64,000 nt of DNA from positions 1,302,001 through 1,366,000 of the forward strand of contig NZ_CP045740.1 of the NCBI RefSeq assembly GCF_009650765.1, written 5' to 3'. Positions 1 to 8,905 of the stretch are shown here, piece by piece. The notes below the pieces were generated by a model that did not search any database, was not told the origin of the DNA, and saw only the letters and a program-made list of their open reading frames with translations. The position numbers and the translations under genes are program-made. This DNA is from Streptomyces sp. SUK 48 (GTDB lineage Bacteria; Actinomycetota; Actinomycetes; Streptomycetales; Streptomycetaceae). Positions within the stretch are counted from its first letter, which is position 1; each line of letters opens with the position of its first letter.

Positions 1-76
1 CTGGACCTGTGAGCGTCGGGTCGACGGAACCGAAATTGGTGGAGGCCCAAAGCCGCTGGTCAGCTACGGTGGCGGC

Positions 77-439
77 ATGACTGACAGCCTGCCCGAGGAC
101 GTAGCCGACGTGCTTGACCTCGTCCTGAACCCGGACGAGCCCGCTCACGTCGCCCTCCGACGGCAGCTGCCCCAGCTCAGGGTGCTATCCCGTTGTCAGT
201 GCGGGTGCGGCACTGCCTACTTCGAGCTCAGCGCCGACGCGGTCGAGCCCGCGCCAACGGGCCCCGGCACGGTCGTGGCTGCCGACGTCCAACTGGTCAC
301 CGAAACCGGCGAATGCCCTGGCGAGGTCCTGGTGTTCGCGCAAGGCGGCTACCTGTCATGGCTGGAGGTCTGCTCCTGGAGCGATGACATCGAGGTGAAT
401 CTCGCCGCGGCGCGGCGCTGGCTACAGCCACCGTCCTGA
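77..439 (+). CDS. Hypothetical protein, small cysteine-containing
   Basis: A 120-residue protein with Streptomyces-like codon use. I do not recognise a named family. The only distinctive feature is a clustered Cys motif near residues 40-44 (CQCGCG), which could bind a metal. No signal peptide or membrane segment is visible. The ribosome site is weak (GGTGGAGG lies too far upstream), so the start is uncertain. The first 12 bases of the window read as the last codons of an upstream gene ending in TGA, but too little is present to name it. It sits in an accessory patch between the window edge and tRNA-Pro. Confidence 0.6.
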   Translation: MTDSLPEDVADVLDLVLNPDEPAHVALRRQLPQLRVLSRCQCGCGTAYFELSADAVEPAPTGPGTVVAADVQLVTETGECPGEVLVFAQGGYLSWLEVCSWSDDIEVNLAAARRWLQPPS

Positions 440-530
440 ACCCGAGCCGGCAACATCCGGCGGTCTCGGACCCTGGCGTCCGCCACCACGAGCTGACCGA
501 CATCACGAGTTCAAGTTCAGTAGCGGCCTG

Positions 531-920
531 GTGCACTCCTACCAGCCGGCGCCCGGCAACTGGGAAGTCATCCAGTTCACGCAGGAATGGGACGACGAAG
601 CCGGAGACCACGCCGCCGACGGCGAGACGTTCGCCGCCGGCGCCGCACGGTTCATCGGCTCCCTGTCGCTCCACTTCGAGGGTCTGCCCGTCGGCGACGT
701 CGTCCAGGTCCGCATGAGCGAGTCGGAAGGCGACGCCCCAAAGGCCGTCCACCCGATCCACGAGGTGATCGGCACTCCCGGCGGCATGTACGGGTTTGTG
801 TCGCTGGTCAAGCGGATCGGCGCAGGCCGCTCCATGCGGGTCCGGCTGCTCGACCAGAGCAAGTTCGACATCGAGGTGGCCAGCACGGTGCTGACGGCGC
901 TGACCTGGAAGGAGTCCTGA
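531..920 (+). CDS. Hypothetical protein, possibly 5'-truncated
   Basis: A 129-residue reading frame with good third-position GC, starting at a GTG that has no convincing ribosome site. The protein is acidic, soluble and without membrane segments. No domain is recognised. The missing start signal and the 91-base gap after the previous gene suggest the true N-terminus may have been lost. Function unknown. Confidence 0.45.
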   Translation: MHSYQPAPGNWEVIQFTQEWDDEAGDHAADGETFAAGAARFIGSLSLHFEGLPVGDVVQVRMSESEGDAPKAVHPIHEVIGTPGGMYGFVSLVKRIGAGRSMRVRLLDQSKFDIEVASTVLTALTWKES

Positions 921-923
921 CCC

Positions 924-1031
924 GTGAGCAGCAGCTCCCAGCTCCCCGAAGGAGGGGCCATTCTGCGCACCGCCGAGATGTACGCCAAGGACCTAGCTAG
1001 AGCCTGTCTCCTTGATGGGGTGATCCACTGA
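924..1031 (+). CDS. Short ORF (35 aa), likely coupled or a truncated gene
   Basis: GTG start 3 nt after the preceding stop, with AAGGAG about 12 nt upstream inside the previous gene, so it looks translationally coupled. It encodes 35 residues with no recognised domain. The frame ends where the sequence changes character (CTAGCTAGAGCCTGTCTCC near 995-1013). It may be the head of a longer gene cut short by an insertion or deletion. Confidence 0.3.
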   Translation: MSSSSQLPEGGAILRTAEMYAKDLARACLLDGVIH

Positions 1032-1079
1032 TCAGCGCCCCTTTGATGCTTGCGGCGTCGCGCATGGAAGCCTGTTCAG

Positions 1080-1332
1080 ATGGATACATTCGCGGACCGG
1101 CTCGACGGTGGGTGGAAGTGGTGGGAGGCCGCCATTGAAGAAGCGCAGGAGGGGCGCTGGGTCCGCGACGCCGTGGAACGGCAAGTCATCAGGGACGTCG
1201 GCGCCGCCACAAACCCTCTCCATGGCGGACGGGCGGCCCTGTTCACCGAGGACTCGTGGCACGTACGCATCGGGAGGATCGCGAACTGGGCCGGGATCCG
1301 TCGAGGACCTTGAGCTCTTCTTCTACGACTGA
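1080..1332 (+). pseudogene. Probable frameshifted hypothetical gene
   Basis: The frame from ATG 1080 reads 77 residues, with Trp-rich MDTFADRLDGGWKWWEAAIE at its start, and stops at 1313. In the next frame the coding-like ending VEDLELFFYD continues to a TGA at 1330-1332. The simplest reading is one gene whose last codons were separated by a one-base shift near 1290-1305. Family not recognised. The strand and spacing match the other accessory ORFs to the left. Confidence 0.35.
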
Positions 1333-1350
1333 ATCACCGTCGCTCGGTCG

Positions 1351-1404
1351 TCACCGCCGTGCCCACATGAGGATGGCGGCGAGGTGGAGTGCGGCCTGTG
1401 TCCC
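1351..1404 (-). mobile_element. Remnant 3' end of an IS5-family-like transposase
   Basis: On the minus strand the frame ending at 1351 reads SGTQAALHLAAILMWARR and stop. A QAALHLA-x-I-L-W-R-R ending is typical, from memory, of Streptomyces IS5-family transposases. Upstream of it nothing transposase-like remains, so only the last ~16 codons survive. No intact inverted repeats are identified, although GAGCCTGTCTCC near 1002 resembles the terminal sequence of such elements. Confidence 0.45.
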
Positions 1405-1443
1405 GGAATAAGGAACGCTGGTCCCCATCTGATCCCCAAAAAC

Positions 1444-1487
1444 GATCAAGGGGCGGTTTCGGATCTCTCCGAAACCGCCCCTTGATC
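1444..1487 (-). terminator. Rho-independent terminator of tRNA-Pro
   Basis: A perfect 19-bp stem (1444-1462 with 1469-1487) around a 6-nt loop. On the minus strand the hairpin is followed by GTTTTTGGGG, a short U-tract. It lies 15 nt beyond the 3' end of the tRNA gene, as expected for its terminator. Confidence 0.85.
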
Positions 1488-1502
1488 TACGACTCTTACG
1501 AG

Positions 1503-1576
<74 letters not shown>

Positions 1577-1664
1577 TTGCCGTTTGACCTGCGGTTTCCC
1601 CGGTCGCAACGTGCAGGGAAACAATACCGCACTCGGCTCGGTGATCGCGCACGACTTCCTGGGG

Positions 1665-1695
1665 TTGACCTCAAGTTTGGTCGAGGTTGCACGCT
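1665..1695 (+). promoter_or_regulatory. MerR-type promoter/operator, probably leaderless
   Basis: TTGACC (1665-1670) is followed by a 19-nt spacer and a weak -10 (CACGCT, 1690-1695). The spacer carries the dyad ACCTCAAGTTTGGTCGAGGT (1668-1687). A long 19-bp spacer filled by such a dyad is the hallmark of MerR/SoxR-family promoters. The -10 lies only 7 nt before the ATG at 1703, so transcription would start at or next to the start codon. No MerR gene is in the window. Confidence 0.6.
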
Positions 1696-1702
1696 GTCGT
1701 CC

Positions 1703-2410
1703 ATGACGATCACAGCGGACGACGACCGCACCCACGAGTACGCCGACCTGCCCGAACTGATGAGCCTGATGACCGGTGACGAGAAGCACGGTCCGGCGGC
1801 CACCTCCACGCTCGATGTGCTGTGGGTGCTCTACGACCGGGTCCTGCGGGTCACGCCGGAGCGGACGCAGGACCCTGGCCGGGACCGGTTCCTGCTGAGC
1901 AAGGGGCACGGGCCGATGGCGTACTACGCGGTGCTGGCCGCCAAGGGGTTCCTGCCGGTCGGGTGGCTGCCCGGGTTCGGCGGGTACGACTCTCCGCTCG
2001 GGCACCATCCGGACCGGGTGCTGGTGCCGGGGGCGGAGATCGGCAGCGGATCGCTCGGGCACGGGCTGCCCCTCGGCGTGGGGACCGCGCTGGGGCTGCG
2101 GGCCCAGGGCCTCGCCGATCCGGCGGTCTGGGTGCTGATCGGGGACGCCGAGCTGGACGAGGGCAGCAATCACGAGGCCATCGCCTTCGCGGGGCCCGCC
2201 GGTCTCGACCGGCTGCACACCGTCGTGGTGGACAACTCCTCCGCCAGCCATGCCCGGCCCGGCGGGATCGCCGCCCGGTTCGAGGCCGCGGGCTGGTCGG
2301 CGGCGACCGTCGACGGGCGGGACCACACGGCCCTGTACGAGGCGTTCACGGCGCCGCATCCGGGGCGGCCGCACGTGGTCGTGGCCCGGGTCGAGCCGAA
2401 GAACGCCTGA
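1703..2410 (+). CDS. Transketolase, N-terminal (TPP-binding) subunit
   Basis: The 235-residue N-terminal half of a split transketolase, which with the next gene transfers two-carbon ketol units between sugar phosphates using thiamine diphosphate. The sequence shows the substrate/TPP loop LSKGHGPMAYYAVLA (near residue 68), the glycine-rich GSGSLGHGLP, and the TPP/metal motif GDAELDEGSNHEA. The usual motif is GDGE, so here Gly is replaced by Ala. The ATG at 1703 is chosen because it lies immediately behind a MerR-type promoter and there is no Shine-Dalgarno, consistent with leaderless translation. Split transketolases often act in specialised or stress metabolism; the specific substrate cannot be read from sequence. 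Confidence 0.88.
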   Translation: MTITADDDRTHEYADLPELMSLMTGDEKHGPAATSTLDVLWVLYDRVLRVTPERTQDPGRDRFLLSKGHGPMAYYAVLAAKGFLPVGWLPGFGGYDSPLGHHPDRVLVPGAEIGSGSLGHGLPLGVGTALGLRAQGLADPAVWVLIGDAELDEGSNHEAIAFAGPAGLDRLHTVVVDNSSASHARPGGIAARFEAAGWSAATVDGRDHTALYEAFTAPHPGRPHVVVARVEPKNA

Positions 2411-2468
2411 GAAAACGCCCTCCCTCTTCCCCGAGAATTCCCTCACGCTCCGAAAGGGCGGCATCTCC

Positions 2469-3380
2469 ATGGACACCATGCGCGACCGTTTCGCTCCCGT
2501 CGTCTCCCGGCTCCTGGACGAGGACCCGCGCCTCGCGGTGGTCCTCGCCGAGATCGGCAAGGACGGCTTCCGCGAGGCCATCGCCCGGCATCCGGACCGG
2601 GTGATCAATGTCGGCATCCGCGAGCAGCTGCTGGTGGGGGCGGCGGCCGGGATGGCGCTGACCGGGCTGCGGCCTGTCGTACACACGTTCGCCAGTTTTC
2701 TGGTGGAGCGGCCGTTCGAGCAGGTCAAGCTGGACTTCGGGCATCAGGGCACGGGGGCGGTGCTGGTGAGCGCCGCCGCCTCCTACGACTGGCCGGCCGG
2801 CGGGTTCACCCATATGGCGCCGGGCGATGTGGCCCTGCTGGACACCCTGGACGGCTGGACCGTGCAGGTGCCGGGCCACCCCGACGAGGCCGAGACCCTG
2901 TTGCGGCACGCGGTCGCGGCGGGCGACGACCGGGTGTACGTACGGCTGTCCGTGCAGTCCAACCGGCAGGCGCTGCCGGTCGACGGCGAGCACTTCGTGA
3001 CCGTACGGGAGGGGCGGGCCGGCGTGGTGATCGCGGTCGGCCCGCTGCTGGACGCGGTGCTCGACGCGACGGAGGGCATGGACGTGACCGTGCTGTACGC
3101 GACGACCGTACGACCCTTCGACGCGGCCGGGCTGCGCCGGGCGGCCGGCACCGCGGGCACGGACGTGGTGATGGTCGAGCCGTATCTGGCGGGCACGTCG
3201 ACCGCCGCGGTGAACGACGCTCTCGCGGACCTCCCGCACCGGGTCCTCGGCCTCGGGGTCGGCCGCCGTGAGCTGCGGCGTTACGGCACCGTCGAGGAGC
3301 ACACCGCCGCGCACGGTTTGGACGCGCGGAGTCTGCGGGAGCGGATCGAGGGGTTCCTGGGGGCGCGCGCCGGGGCGTGA
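2469..3380 (+). CDS. Transketolase, C-terminal subunit
   Basis: A 303-residue protein made of the pyrimidine-binding and C-terminal domains of transketolase/DXS-type enzymes. It contains NVGIREQLLVGAAAGMALTG with the conserved catalytic Glu that activates TPP, then a Rossmann-like C-terminal domain. GAAAGGGCGG precedes the ATG. It follows the N-terminal subunit by 58 nt on the same strand and both halves are needed for one active site. It is probably controlled by the MerR-type promoter ahead of the first gene. It ends at a short GC hairpin and converges with the next gene. Confidence 0.88.
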   Translation: MDTMRDRFAPVVSRLLDEDPRLAVVLAEIGKDGFREAIARHPDRVINVGIREQLLVGAAAGMALTGLRPVVHTFASFLVERPFEQVKLDFGHQGTGAVLVSAAASYDWPAGGFTHMAPGDVALLDTLDGWTVQVPGHPDEAETLLRHAVAAGDDRVYVRLSVQSNRQALPVDGEHFVTVREGRAGVVIAVGPLLDAVLDATEGMDVTVLYATTVRPFDAAGLRRAAGTAGTDVVMVEPYLAGTSTAAVNDALADLPHRVLGLGVGRRELRRYGTVEEHTAAHGLDARSLRERIEGFLGARAGA

Positions 3381-3400
3381 GCCGGGGCGGGGTCCCCGGC
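3381..3400. terminator. GC-rich hairpin between convergent genes
   Basis: GCCGGGG (3381-3387) pairs with CCCCGGC (3394-3400) across a 6-nt loop, directly after the transketolase stop. There is no T-run. It could end transcription from the transketolase side. Confidence 0.4.
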
Positions 3401-3471
3401 CCGCCCGTCCCCGCTCCCTCCCTCGCGGTCGCGCGGGATCATGCCGCGCCCTCCGCCGGGCACCGGGATTC

Positions 3472-3831
3472 TCAGCGGGTGGGCGGGGTGCCCAGCCCCG
3501 GGTGGGATTCGAGGAGTCGGGGCGGGGCGGCCTGGCGCCAGGAGTCGGCGAGGATGTCCCGGAGTTCGGCCTCGTCCTCCAGGGTCGCGAGCCGTGCCCG
3601 GATCCAGGCGAACTGCGCCTCATGACCGGCGATCCAGAACTTCTCCGGCTCGGCCAGCACCAGTTCGTCCCGCTCCTCCTTCGGGCAGCGCACGGCGACG
3701 GACGTCTCGTCCTCGGGCAGGGTCGCGAACATCTTCCCGGCCACCCGGAAGGTGGGCATGTTCCAGGCGGTCTTCTCCGTGGTGTCGGGGAAGGACAGCG
3801 CGATACGTCGTACGGCTTCGGCATCCTGCAT
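3472..3831 (-). CDS. MmcQ/YjbR family DNA-binding-like protein
   Basis: A 119-residue cytosolic protein of the MmcQ/YjbR (CyaY-like fold) family. Family signs are the ALSFPDTTEKTAWNMPTFRV segment and VAVRCPKEERDEL, followed by WIRARL near the middle. The molecular role of the family is not firmly known; DNA binding has been proposed. ATG 3831 is preferred over a start 30 nt upstream because residue 1 then fits the usual family N-terminus. It converges with the transketolase operon. Confidence 0.8.
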   Translation of the reverse strand: MQDAEAVRRIALSFPDTTEKTAWNMPTFRVAGKMFATLPEDETSVAVRCPKEERDELVLAEPEKFWIAGHEAQFAWIRARLATLEDEAELRDILADSWRQAAPPRLLESHPGLGTPPTR

Positions 3832-3870
3832 GCCACGCACCGTAGCGCCGGCCACTGACAATGCCCGGGG

Positions 3871-4773
3871 TCAGCTCCCCGCGGCCCCGTCCAGCGCCGC
3901 CAGCACCGGTCTGATCAGCGGATGCCCCTCCGCGCCCCGGCGCACCGCGGCGAAGACCCGGCGGGTGGGGGCCACGCCGTCCACCGGGCGCACGACCACA
4001 TCACTGAGGTCCATGCCGCGCAGGGCGGAACGCGGGACGAGGGCGACGCCCGCGTCGGCGGACGCGAGGGCGACGACGGCGCGGAAGTCGTCGGAGGAGT
4101 GTTCGAGGCGGGGCTGGAACCCCGCGCTCTCGCAGGCCAGTACGACGACGTCGTGGCACGGGTTGCCGGGGTAGGGCCCGATCCAGGGGTCCTTGGCCAG
4201 CTCGGCGAGCGGAACCTCGGCCGAGTCGGCGAGCCGGTGGCCGACGGGGACCACGGCGTCGAACGGCTCGGCGTACAGCGGGACATGGGTGAGCCGGGGG
4301 TCGTCGGCGGACGGCGCGCCCCGGTACTCGACGGCCACCGCCACGTCCACCTGCCGGTCGAGGACCATCGGCAGGCTGGCGTCGCCCTCCGCGTCCCGCA
4401 CGCGGATGCGTATGCCGGGCGCGGTGGTGGCGAGGCGGGCCACCGCGGGGGCCACGACCTGGGCGATGCCGGTCGCGAAGGCCGCCACGGTGACCGTGCC
4501 GGCCTCGCCCGAGCCGTACGCCGCGAGTTCCGCCTCGGCGCGCTCCAGCTGGGCGAGGACCCTGTTGGTGTGGCCGAGCAGGATCTCGCCGGCCGGGGTG
4601 AGCCGTACGCCCTTGGCACCGCGCTCGACCAGCCGGTGGCCGGTCTCCTGCTCCAGGGCGGTCAGCTGCTGGGAGACGGCGGAGGGGGTGAGATAGAGGG
4701 CGGCGGCCGCCGCGGTGACCGTGCGGTGGTCGGCCACCGCACGGAGGATGTGGAGCCGCCGTGCCTCGATCAT
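3871..4773 (-). CDS. LysR-family transcriptional regulator
   Basis: 300 residues with an N-terminal winged helix (residues 1-65, TVTAAAAALYLTPSAVSQQLTALEQ is the recognition helix region) and a C-terminal periplasmic-binding-like effector domain. It lies upstream in the same direction as nothing else, directly behind the kbl stop (31-nt gap), so it could be expressed from readthrough of the tdh-kbl operon or its own promoter. The gap contains the near-repeat ATTATCCC-AGGTGATATCCCC, a possible binding element. Target genes cannot be assigned; threonine catabolism next door is a reasonable guess. Confidence 0.88.
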   Translation of the reverse strand: MIEARRLHILRAVADHRTVTAAAAALYLTPSAVSQQLTALEQETGHRLVERGAKGVRLTPAGEILLGHTNRVLAQLERAEAELAAYGSGEAGTVTVAAFATGIAQVVAPAVARLATTAPGIRIRVRDAEGDASLPMVLDRQVDVAVAVEYRGAPSADDPRLTHVPLYAEPFDAVVPVGHRLADSAEVPLAELAKDPWIGPYPGNPCHDVVVLACESAGFQPRLEHSSDDFRAVVALASADAGVALVPRSALRGMDLSDVVVRPVDGVAPTRRVFAAVRRGAEGHPLIRPVLAALDGAAGS

Positions 4774-4804
4774 GCCCCCGATTATCCCAGGTGATATCCC
4801 CTGG

Positions 4805-5998
4805 TCAGGCCGCCAGCTCCGCGCGCGCCGCGATGAACGCGTCCACCGCGCGGTTGACGTCCTCGGTGGAGTGCGCCGCGGACAGCTGGACCCGGATGCG
4901 GGCCTTGTCCTGCGGGACGACCGGGTAGGAGAACCCGATCACGTACACGCCCCGCTCCAGGAGCAGCTCGGCCATGCGGCCGGCCCGCGCCGCGTCGCCG
5001 ATCATCACCGGGGCGATGGCATGGTCGCCGGGGAGGACGTCGAAGCCCTCGGCGGTCATCCGGGAGCGGAACAGCTTGGTGTTCTCGGCCAGCCGCACCC
5101 GCAGATCGTCGGCGGACTCCAGCAGGTCGAGGACCTTGAGGGAGGCGGCGGCGATCACCGGGGCGAGGGTGTTGGAGAACAGGTACGGGCGCGAGCGCTG
5201 GCGCAGCAGGGCGACGATCTCGGCGCGGGCGGCGACATAGCCGCCGGAGGCGCCGCCGAGGGCCTTGCCGAGGGTGCCGGTGATGATGTCCACGCGGTCC
5301 ATCACGCCGTGCAGCTCGGGGGTGCCGCGGCCGCTCGGGCCGACGAAGCCGACGGCGTGCGAGTCGTCGACCATGACCATCGCGTCGTAGCGGTCCGCGA
5401 GGTCGCAGATCTCGCTCAGCGGGGCGACGTAGCCGTCCATGGAGAACACGCCGTCGGTGACGATCAGCCGGCGGCGGGCGCCGGACGCCTCCTTGAGCTT
5501 CGCCTCCAGGTCGGCGAGGTCGCGGTTGGCGTAGCGGTAGCGGCGGGCCTTGGAGAGCCGGATGCCGTCGATGATGGAGGCGTGGTTGAGGGCGTCGGAG
5601 ATCACCGCGTCCTCCTCGCCGAGCAGGGTCTCGAAGACACCGCCGTTGGCGTCGAAGCAGGAGGAGTAGAGGATCGTGTCCTCCTGGCCGAGGAACGCGG
5701 ACAGGCGCGCCTCCAGCTCCTTGTGCACCTCCTGGGTGCCGCAGATGAAGCGGACGGAGGCCATGCCGTAGCCCCAGCGGTCCAGTGCCTCGTGGGCGGC
5801 GGCGACCACCTCGGGGTGGTCGGCGAGGCCGAGGTAGTTGTTGGCGCAGAAGTTGAGGACCTCGCCGGGGCGGCCGCCGGCGGTGACGCTGACGGTCGCG
5901 GACTGCGGGCTGCCGATGACCCGTTCGGGCTTGTGCAGGCCGGCGGCGCGGATCTCGTCGAGGGTGGTGCGCAGATCGTCGCGGACGGTCTCGAACAT
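4805..5998 (-). CDS. kbl: Glycine C-acetyltransferase (2-amino-3-ketobutyrate CoA ligase)
   Basis: A 397-residue PLP enzyme of the alpha-oxoamine synthase family. It cleaves 2-amino-3-ketobutyrate with CoA to glycine and acetyl-CoA, the second step of threonine degradation. Visible signs: [16 protein letters not shown] near the N-terminus, [13 protein letters not shown] binding the PLP pyridine, and [16 protein letters not shown] with the Schiff-base Lys (near residue 240). It is on the same strand and just downstream of tdh, which makes its substrate, so the pair forms an operon. Confidence 0.95.
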   Translation of the reverse strand: MFETVRDDLRTTLDEIRAAGLHKPERVIGSPQSATVSVTAGGRPGEVLNFCANNYLGLADHPEVVAAAHEALDRWGYGMASVRFICGTQEVHKELEARLSAFLGQEDTILYSSCFDANGGVFETLLGEEDAVISDALNHASIIDGIRLSKARRYRYANRDLADLEAKLKEASGARRRLIVTDGVFSMDGYVAPLSEICDLADRYDAMVMVDDSHAVGFVGPSGRGTPELHGVMDRVDIITGTLGKALGGASGGYVAARAEIVALLRQRSRPYLFSNTLAPVIAAASLKVLDLLESADDLRVRLAENTKLFRSRMTAEGFDVLPGDHAIAPVMIGDAARAGRMAELLLERGVYVIGFSYPVVPQDKARIRVQLSAAHSTEDVNRAVDAFIAARAELAA

Positions 5999-6070
5999 GA
6001 CAGAAGCTCCTAGGTGATGCGGATGACGTACGCCGAGCGGGTGACGTACGGCTTGCGCGGTCCGGTCGGG

Positions 6071-7099
6071 TTACGCGGTCCAGTCGAGGATGACCTTGCC
6101 GCCCTTGCCGCTGGCGGCGTCCGCGAAGGCCGACTCGAAATCGCGGTAGTCGTACCGGCCGGTGATCACGGGGGCGAGGTCGAGGCCGCCCTCCAGCAGC
6201 ACGGACATGGCGTACCAGGTCTCGAACATCTCCCGGCCATAGATGCCCTTGATGGTGATCATCGAGGTGACGATCCGGGCCCAGTCGACGGGGAACTCCT
6301 GGGCGGGCAGGCCGAGCATGGCGATCCGGCCGCCGTGCGTCATGTTGGCGATCATGTCGCGCATGGCCTCGGGGCGGCCGGACATCTCCAGGCCGATGTC
6401 GAAGCCCTCGCGCAGGCCCAGCTCCCGCTGTCCGTCGGCGATGGTGGTCTCGGCGACGTTCAGCGCGAGGCTCACGCCGATCTTGCGGGCCAGCTGGAGG
6501 CGCTCCTCGCTGACGTCGGTCACGACGACGTTGCGGGCGCCCGCGTGCCGGGCGACGGCGGCGGCCATCAGGCCGATCGGTCCCGCGCCGGTGATCAGGA
6601 CGTCCTCGCCGACCAGCGGGAAGGACAGCGCGGTGTGCACGGCGTTGCCGAACGGGTCGAAGATCGCGGCGACATCGAGGTCGACCGGGACGCGGTGCAC
6701 CCAGACGTTGGTCGCGGGCAGGGCGACGTACTCGGCGAACGCGCCGTCGCGGCCGACGCCGAGGCCGACGGTGGCCCGGCACAGGTGGCGGCGTCCGGCC
6801 AGGCAGTTGCGGCACTTGCCGCACACCAGGTGGCCCTCGCCGCTGACCCGGTCGCCGACCTGGACGTCGGTGACGGCCCGGCCGGTCTCCACGACCTCGC
6901 CGACGAACTCGTGCCCGAGCACCAGCGGGGTGCTGATCGCCTGCTGCGCCCAGCCGTCCCAGGCCCGGATGTGCAGGTCGGTACCGCAGATACCGGTCCG
7001 CAGGACCTTGATCAGTACGTCGCCGGCCCCGATCTCGGGCTCGGGTACGTCCGTCAGCCAGAGTCCGGGCTCCGCCTTGTCCTTGACCAGCGCCTTCAC
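6071..7099 (-). CDS. tdh: L-threonine 3-dehydrogenase
   Basis: A 342-residue zinc-dependent medium-chain dehydrogenase oxidising L-threonine to 2-amino-3-ketobutyrate with NAD. Catalytic zinc ligands are seen in ICGTDLHI and GHEFVGEV; the structural zinc loop is CGKCRNC with a fourth Cys at HLC. The Rossmann [10 protein letters not shown] follows. GTG 7099 is chosen because AGGAG lies 8 nt upstream and the protein then begins VKALVKDK as in the family. It is 72 nt ahead of kbl. The ~215-nt region before it must contain the operon promoter. Confidence 0.95.
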   Translation of the reverse strand: MKALVKDKAEPGLWLTDVPEPEIGAGDVLIKVLRTGICGTDLHIRAWDGWAQQAISTPLVLGHEFVGEVVETGRAVTDVQVGDRVSGEGHLVCGKCRNCLAGRRHLCRATVGLGVGRDGAFAEYVALPATNVWVHRVPVDLDVAAIFDPFGNAVHTALSFPLVGEDVLITGAGPIGLMAAAVARHAGARNVVVTDVSEERLQLARKIGVSLALNVAETTIADGQRELGLREGFDIGLEMSGRPEAMRDMIANMTHGGRIAMLGLPAQEFPVDWARIVTSMITIKGIYGREMFETWYAMSVLLEGGLDLAPVITGRYDYRDFESAFADAASGKGGKVILDWTA

Positions 7100-7315
7100 T
7101 CGTGCGGCTCCTGTGGGTGAGGTCCCGTACGCGGGCATGCCGAAGGGACACGCCCGTACCGGGTCAGAGAAGTGGAATCACCCTGCAATCTGCCGCATGG
7201 GCGCGCCGTAATCCATCGAGCTTTTCTTAACCGCCGCCTCAGCTTTCCTTCACGCCCCTCCTGTCACATGAACCGACCCCCCTGGGATCGACCCCCTTGT
7301 CGCACGAGCCGACGG

Positions 7316-7891
7316 TCAGATGGGCAGGCCGTCCCGTGCGCTGCGTTCGATCCGTACGACGAGATCGGCGGCCAGCGTCTTGATCGTCTCCAGTCCCTCC
7401 CTGCCCCAGGCACGCGGGCCGGTGTCGGCGGCACACACGGTGCCGAGCGCCATGCCGGCGCCGTCGAGGAGCGGGGCGCCGAGGTAGGAGCGGATGCCGT
7501 ACTCGTCCACGACCGGGTTGCCCGCGAACCGGGGGTAGTCGCGGACGTCCTCCAGGACCAGGGCCTTGCGGCGGACCACCACATGGGGGCAGAACCCGTG
7601 GTCGCGGGGCAGCGTACGGCCCCATTCCGCCCTGCCGCCGTCCTCCCGCGGGACGGGGGCGAGCGCCGGGACGCGCAGACCGGCGAAGAACTGCCGGTCC
7701 TCGCCGATGAAGTTGACCATGGCGTAGGGCGCGCCGGTGAGGCGGGCGAGATGGTCCGCGAAGGTGTCCAGCGCGGGGTCGGGCCGCTCCCCGAGGCCGA
7801 GCGCCCGCAGCCGCCGGACGCGGGCGGGGGCCTCCTTGTCCTCGGGGGTGAGCAGCAGACCGCGGACCGGCCGGGGCGGCTCGTAGCTCAT
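7316..7891 (-). CDS. GAF domain protein of the conservon
   Basis: A 191-residue soluble protein with a single GAF domain (about residues 35-180; HFCPHVVVRRKALVLEDVRDYPRF-type core, then SYLGAPL and LGTVCAAD). GAF domains bind small ligands or form dimers. It is the last gene of the conservon, 62 nt after the GTPase, with GGAG 9 nt before the ATG. In other conservons this position may hold a cytochrome P450 or other effector, so the GAF protein is the likely output or sensor partner here. The 180 nt after its stop (to the tdh start side) has no gene. Confidence 0.8.
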   Translation of the reverse strand: MSYEPPRPVRGLLLTPEDKEAPARVRRLRALGLGERPDPALDTFADHLARLTGAPYAMVNFIGEDRQFFAGLRVPALAPVPREDGGRAEWGRTLPRDHGFCPHVVVRRKALVLEDVRDYPRFAGNPVVDEYGIRSYLGAPLLDGAGMALGTVCAADTGPRAWGREGLETIKTLAADLVVRIERSARDGLPI

Positions 7892-7953
7892 GGCCGGGCT
7901 CCGTCGCTGTGCGGGTACCTCATCTGGGGAACTCCGTGGGCGGTCGGTCGGGT

Positions 7954-8556
7954 TCACCGGTGCGCGGCGCCGTGGCTCGGCGCGTGCTCCGGGGTGTGGG
8001 CGAGCAGATGGCGGACGAGGGCCAGCAGGGTGCTCACGCCGGAGGAGGAGATCCGGGCGTCGCAGCGCACGACCGGCACCTCGGGGTCGAGGTCGATGGC
8101 GGCGCGCACCTCCTCGGTGTCGTAGCGGTGGCCCCCGTCGAACTCGTTGACGGCGACGATGAAGCCGAGTCCGCGTTCCTCGAAGAAGTCGACGGCGGCG
8201 AAGCAGTCCTGGAGCCGGCGGGTGTCGGCGAGGATCACCGCGCCGAGCGCGCCCTCGGACAGTTCGTCCCACATGAACCAGAACCGCTCCTGCCCGGGGG
8301 TGCCGAACAGGTAGAGCACATGGTCCGGGTCGAGGGAGATCCGGCCGAAGTCCATGGCGACCGTGGTCTCCATCTTGTTCTCGATGCCTTCGAGGCTGTC
8401 GGTCGCGGCACTGACCGTGGTGAGCAGCTCCTCCGTGCTCAGCGGGGCGATCTCGCTGACCGCGCCCACGAAGGTGGTCTTGCCGACCCCGAACCCGCCC
8501 GCCACGAGGATCTTGAGCGCGGTGGGGAACGGGTCAGAGCTGTCGTCGTAGTCCAT
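7954..8556 (-). CDS. Conservon GTPase (CvnD-type, MglA-like)
   Basis: A 200-residue small Ras-like GTPase. G1 is GGFGVGKTTFVGA (near residue 16), the switch II region is LFGTPGQERFWFMWDEL, and G4 is VAVNEFDGG, with Glu-Phe in place of the canonical Lys-x-Asp spacing. Conservon GTPases act with the roadblock and DUF742 proteins at the membrane around the sensor kinase. The gene overlaps the DUF742 gene by 23 nt, so translation is coupled. Confidence 0.9.
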   Translation of the reverse strand: MDYDDSSDPFPTALKILVAGGFGVGKTTFVGAVSEIAPLSTEELLTTVSAATDSLEGIENKMETTVAMDFGRISLDPDHVLYLFGTPGQERFWFMWDELSEGALGAVILADTRRLQDCFAAVDFFEERGLGFIVAVNEFDGGHRYDTEEVRAAIDLDPEVPVVRCDARISSSGVSTLLALVRHLLAHTPEHAPSHGAAHR

Positions 8557-8905
8557 CGAGCACTGCCTCCAGCAGGGACCGGTCGGTGGGAGTGTGGTGG
8601 AACGCGGGGGGCTTGGTGGTCAGCGCTTCGCAGTCGACCAGGTCCGCGAGCAGGACCTTGGTGACCACGGCGGGCAGTTTCAGGTGGGCGGCGACCTCGG
8701 CGACCGAGACGGGCGCCCGGCACAGGTCGAGCGCCTGGGCGTGCTCGGGCCCGAGGTAGCCGAGCGGGGTGACCCCGGTGGCCATCACCTGGGAGATCAG
8801 GTCGAGTGCGACGCTGGGTTCGGTGCGGCCGTTGCTGACCGTGAACGGGCGTACCAGCCGTCCGGCCGCGTCGTCCAGCCAGGGCCCGTCGCCGGCCGCG
8901 GCCAC
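8534..8905 (-). CDS. DUF742 conservon protein (CvnC-type)
   Basis: About 123 residues with the DUF742 winged-helix-like core: RLVRPFTVSNGRTEP, the LDLISQVMATG segment, and a tail of LPAVVTKVLLADLVD. It follows the roadblock gene with the stop TGA embedded in TTGAGCGTG, so the start is either TTG 8911 or GTG 8905; I take GTG. The reading frame continues upstream without a stop all the way into the kinase gene (see 8534-11380), which is abnormal. Confidence 0.8.
   Translation of the reverse strand: MAAAGDGPWLDDAAGRLVRPFTVSNGRTEPSVALDLISQVMATGVTPLGYLGPEHAQALDLCRAPVSVAEVAAHLKLPAVVTKVLLADLVDCEALTTKPPAFHHTPTDRSLLEAVLDGLRRQL

Noticed and set aside
1000..1030. A complete IS5-family element
   Set aside because: Only a short transposase tail (1351-1404) and an end-like GAGCCTGTCTCC are seen; no transposase body or paired inverted repeats, so it is listed only as a remnant.
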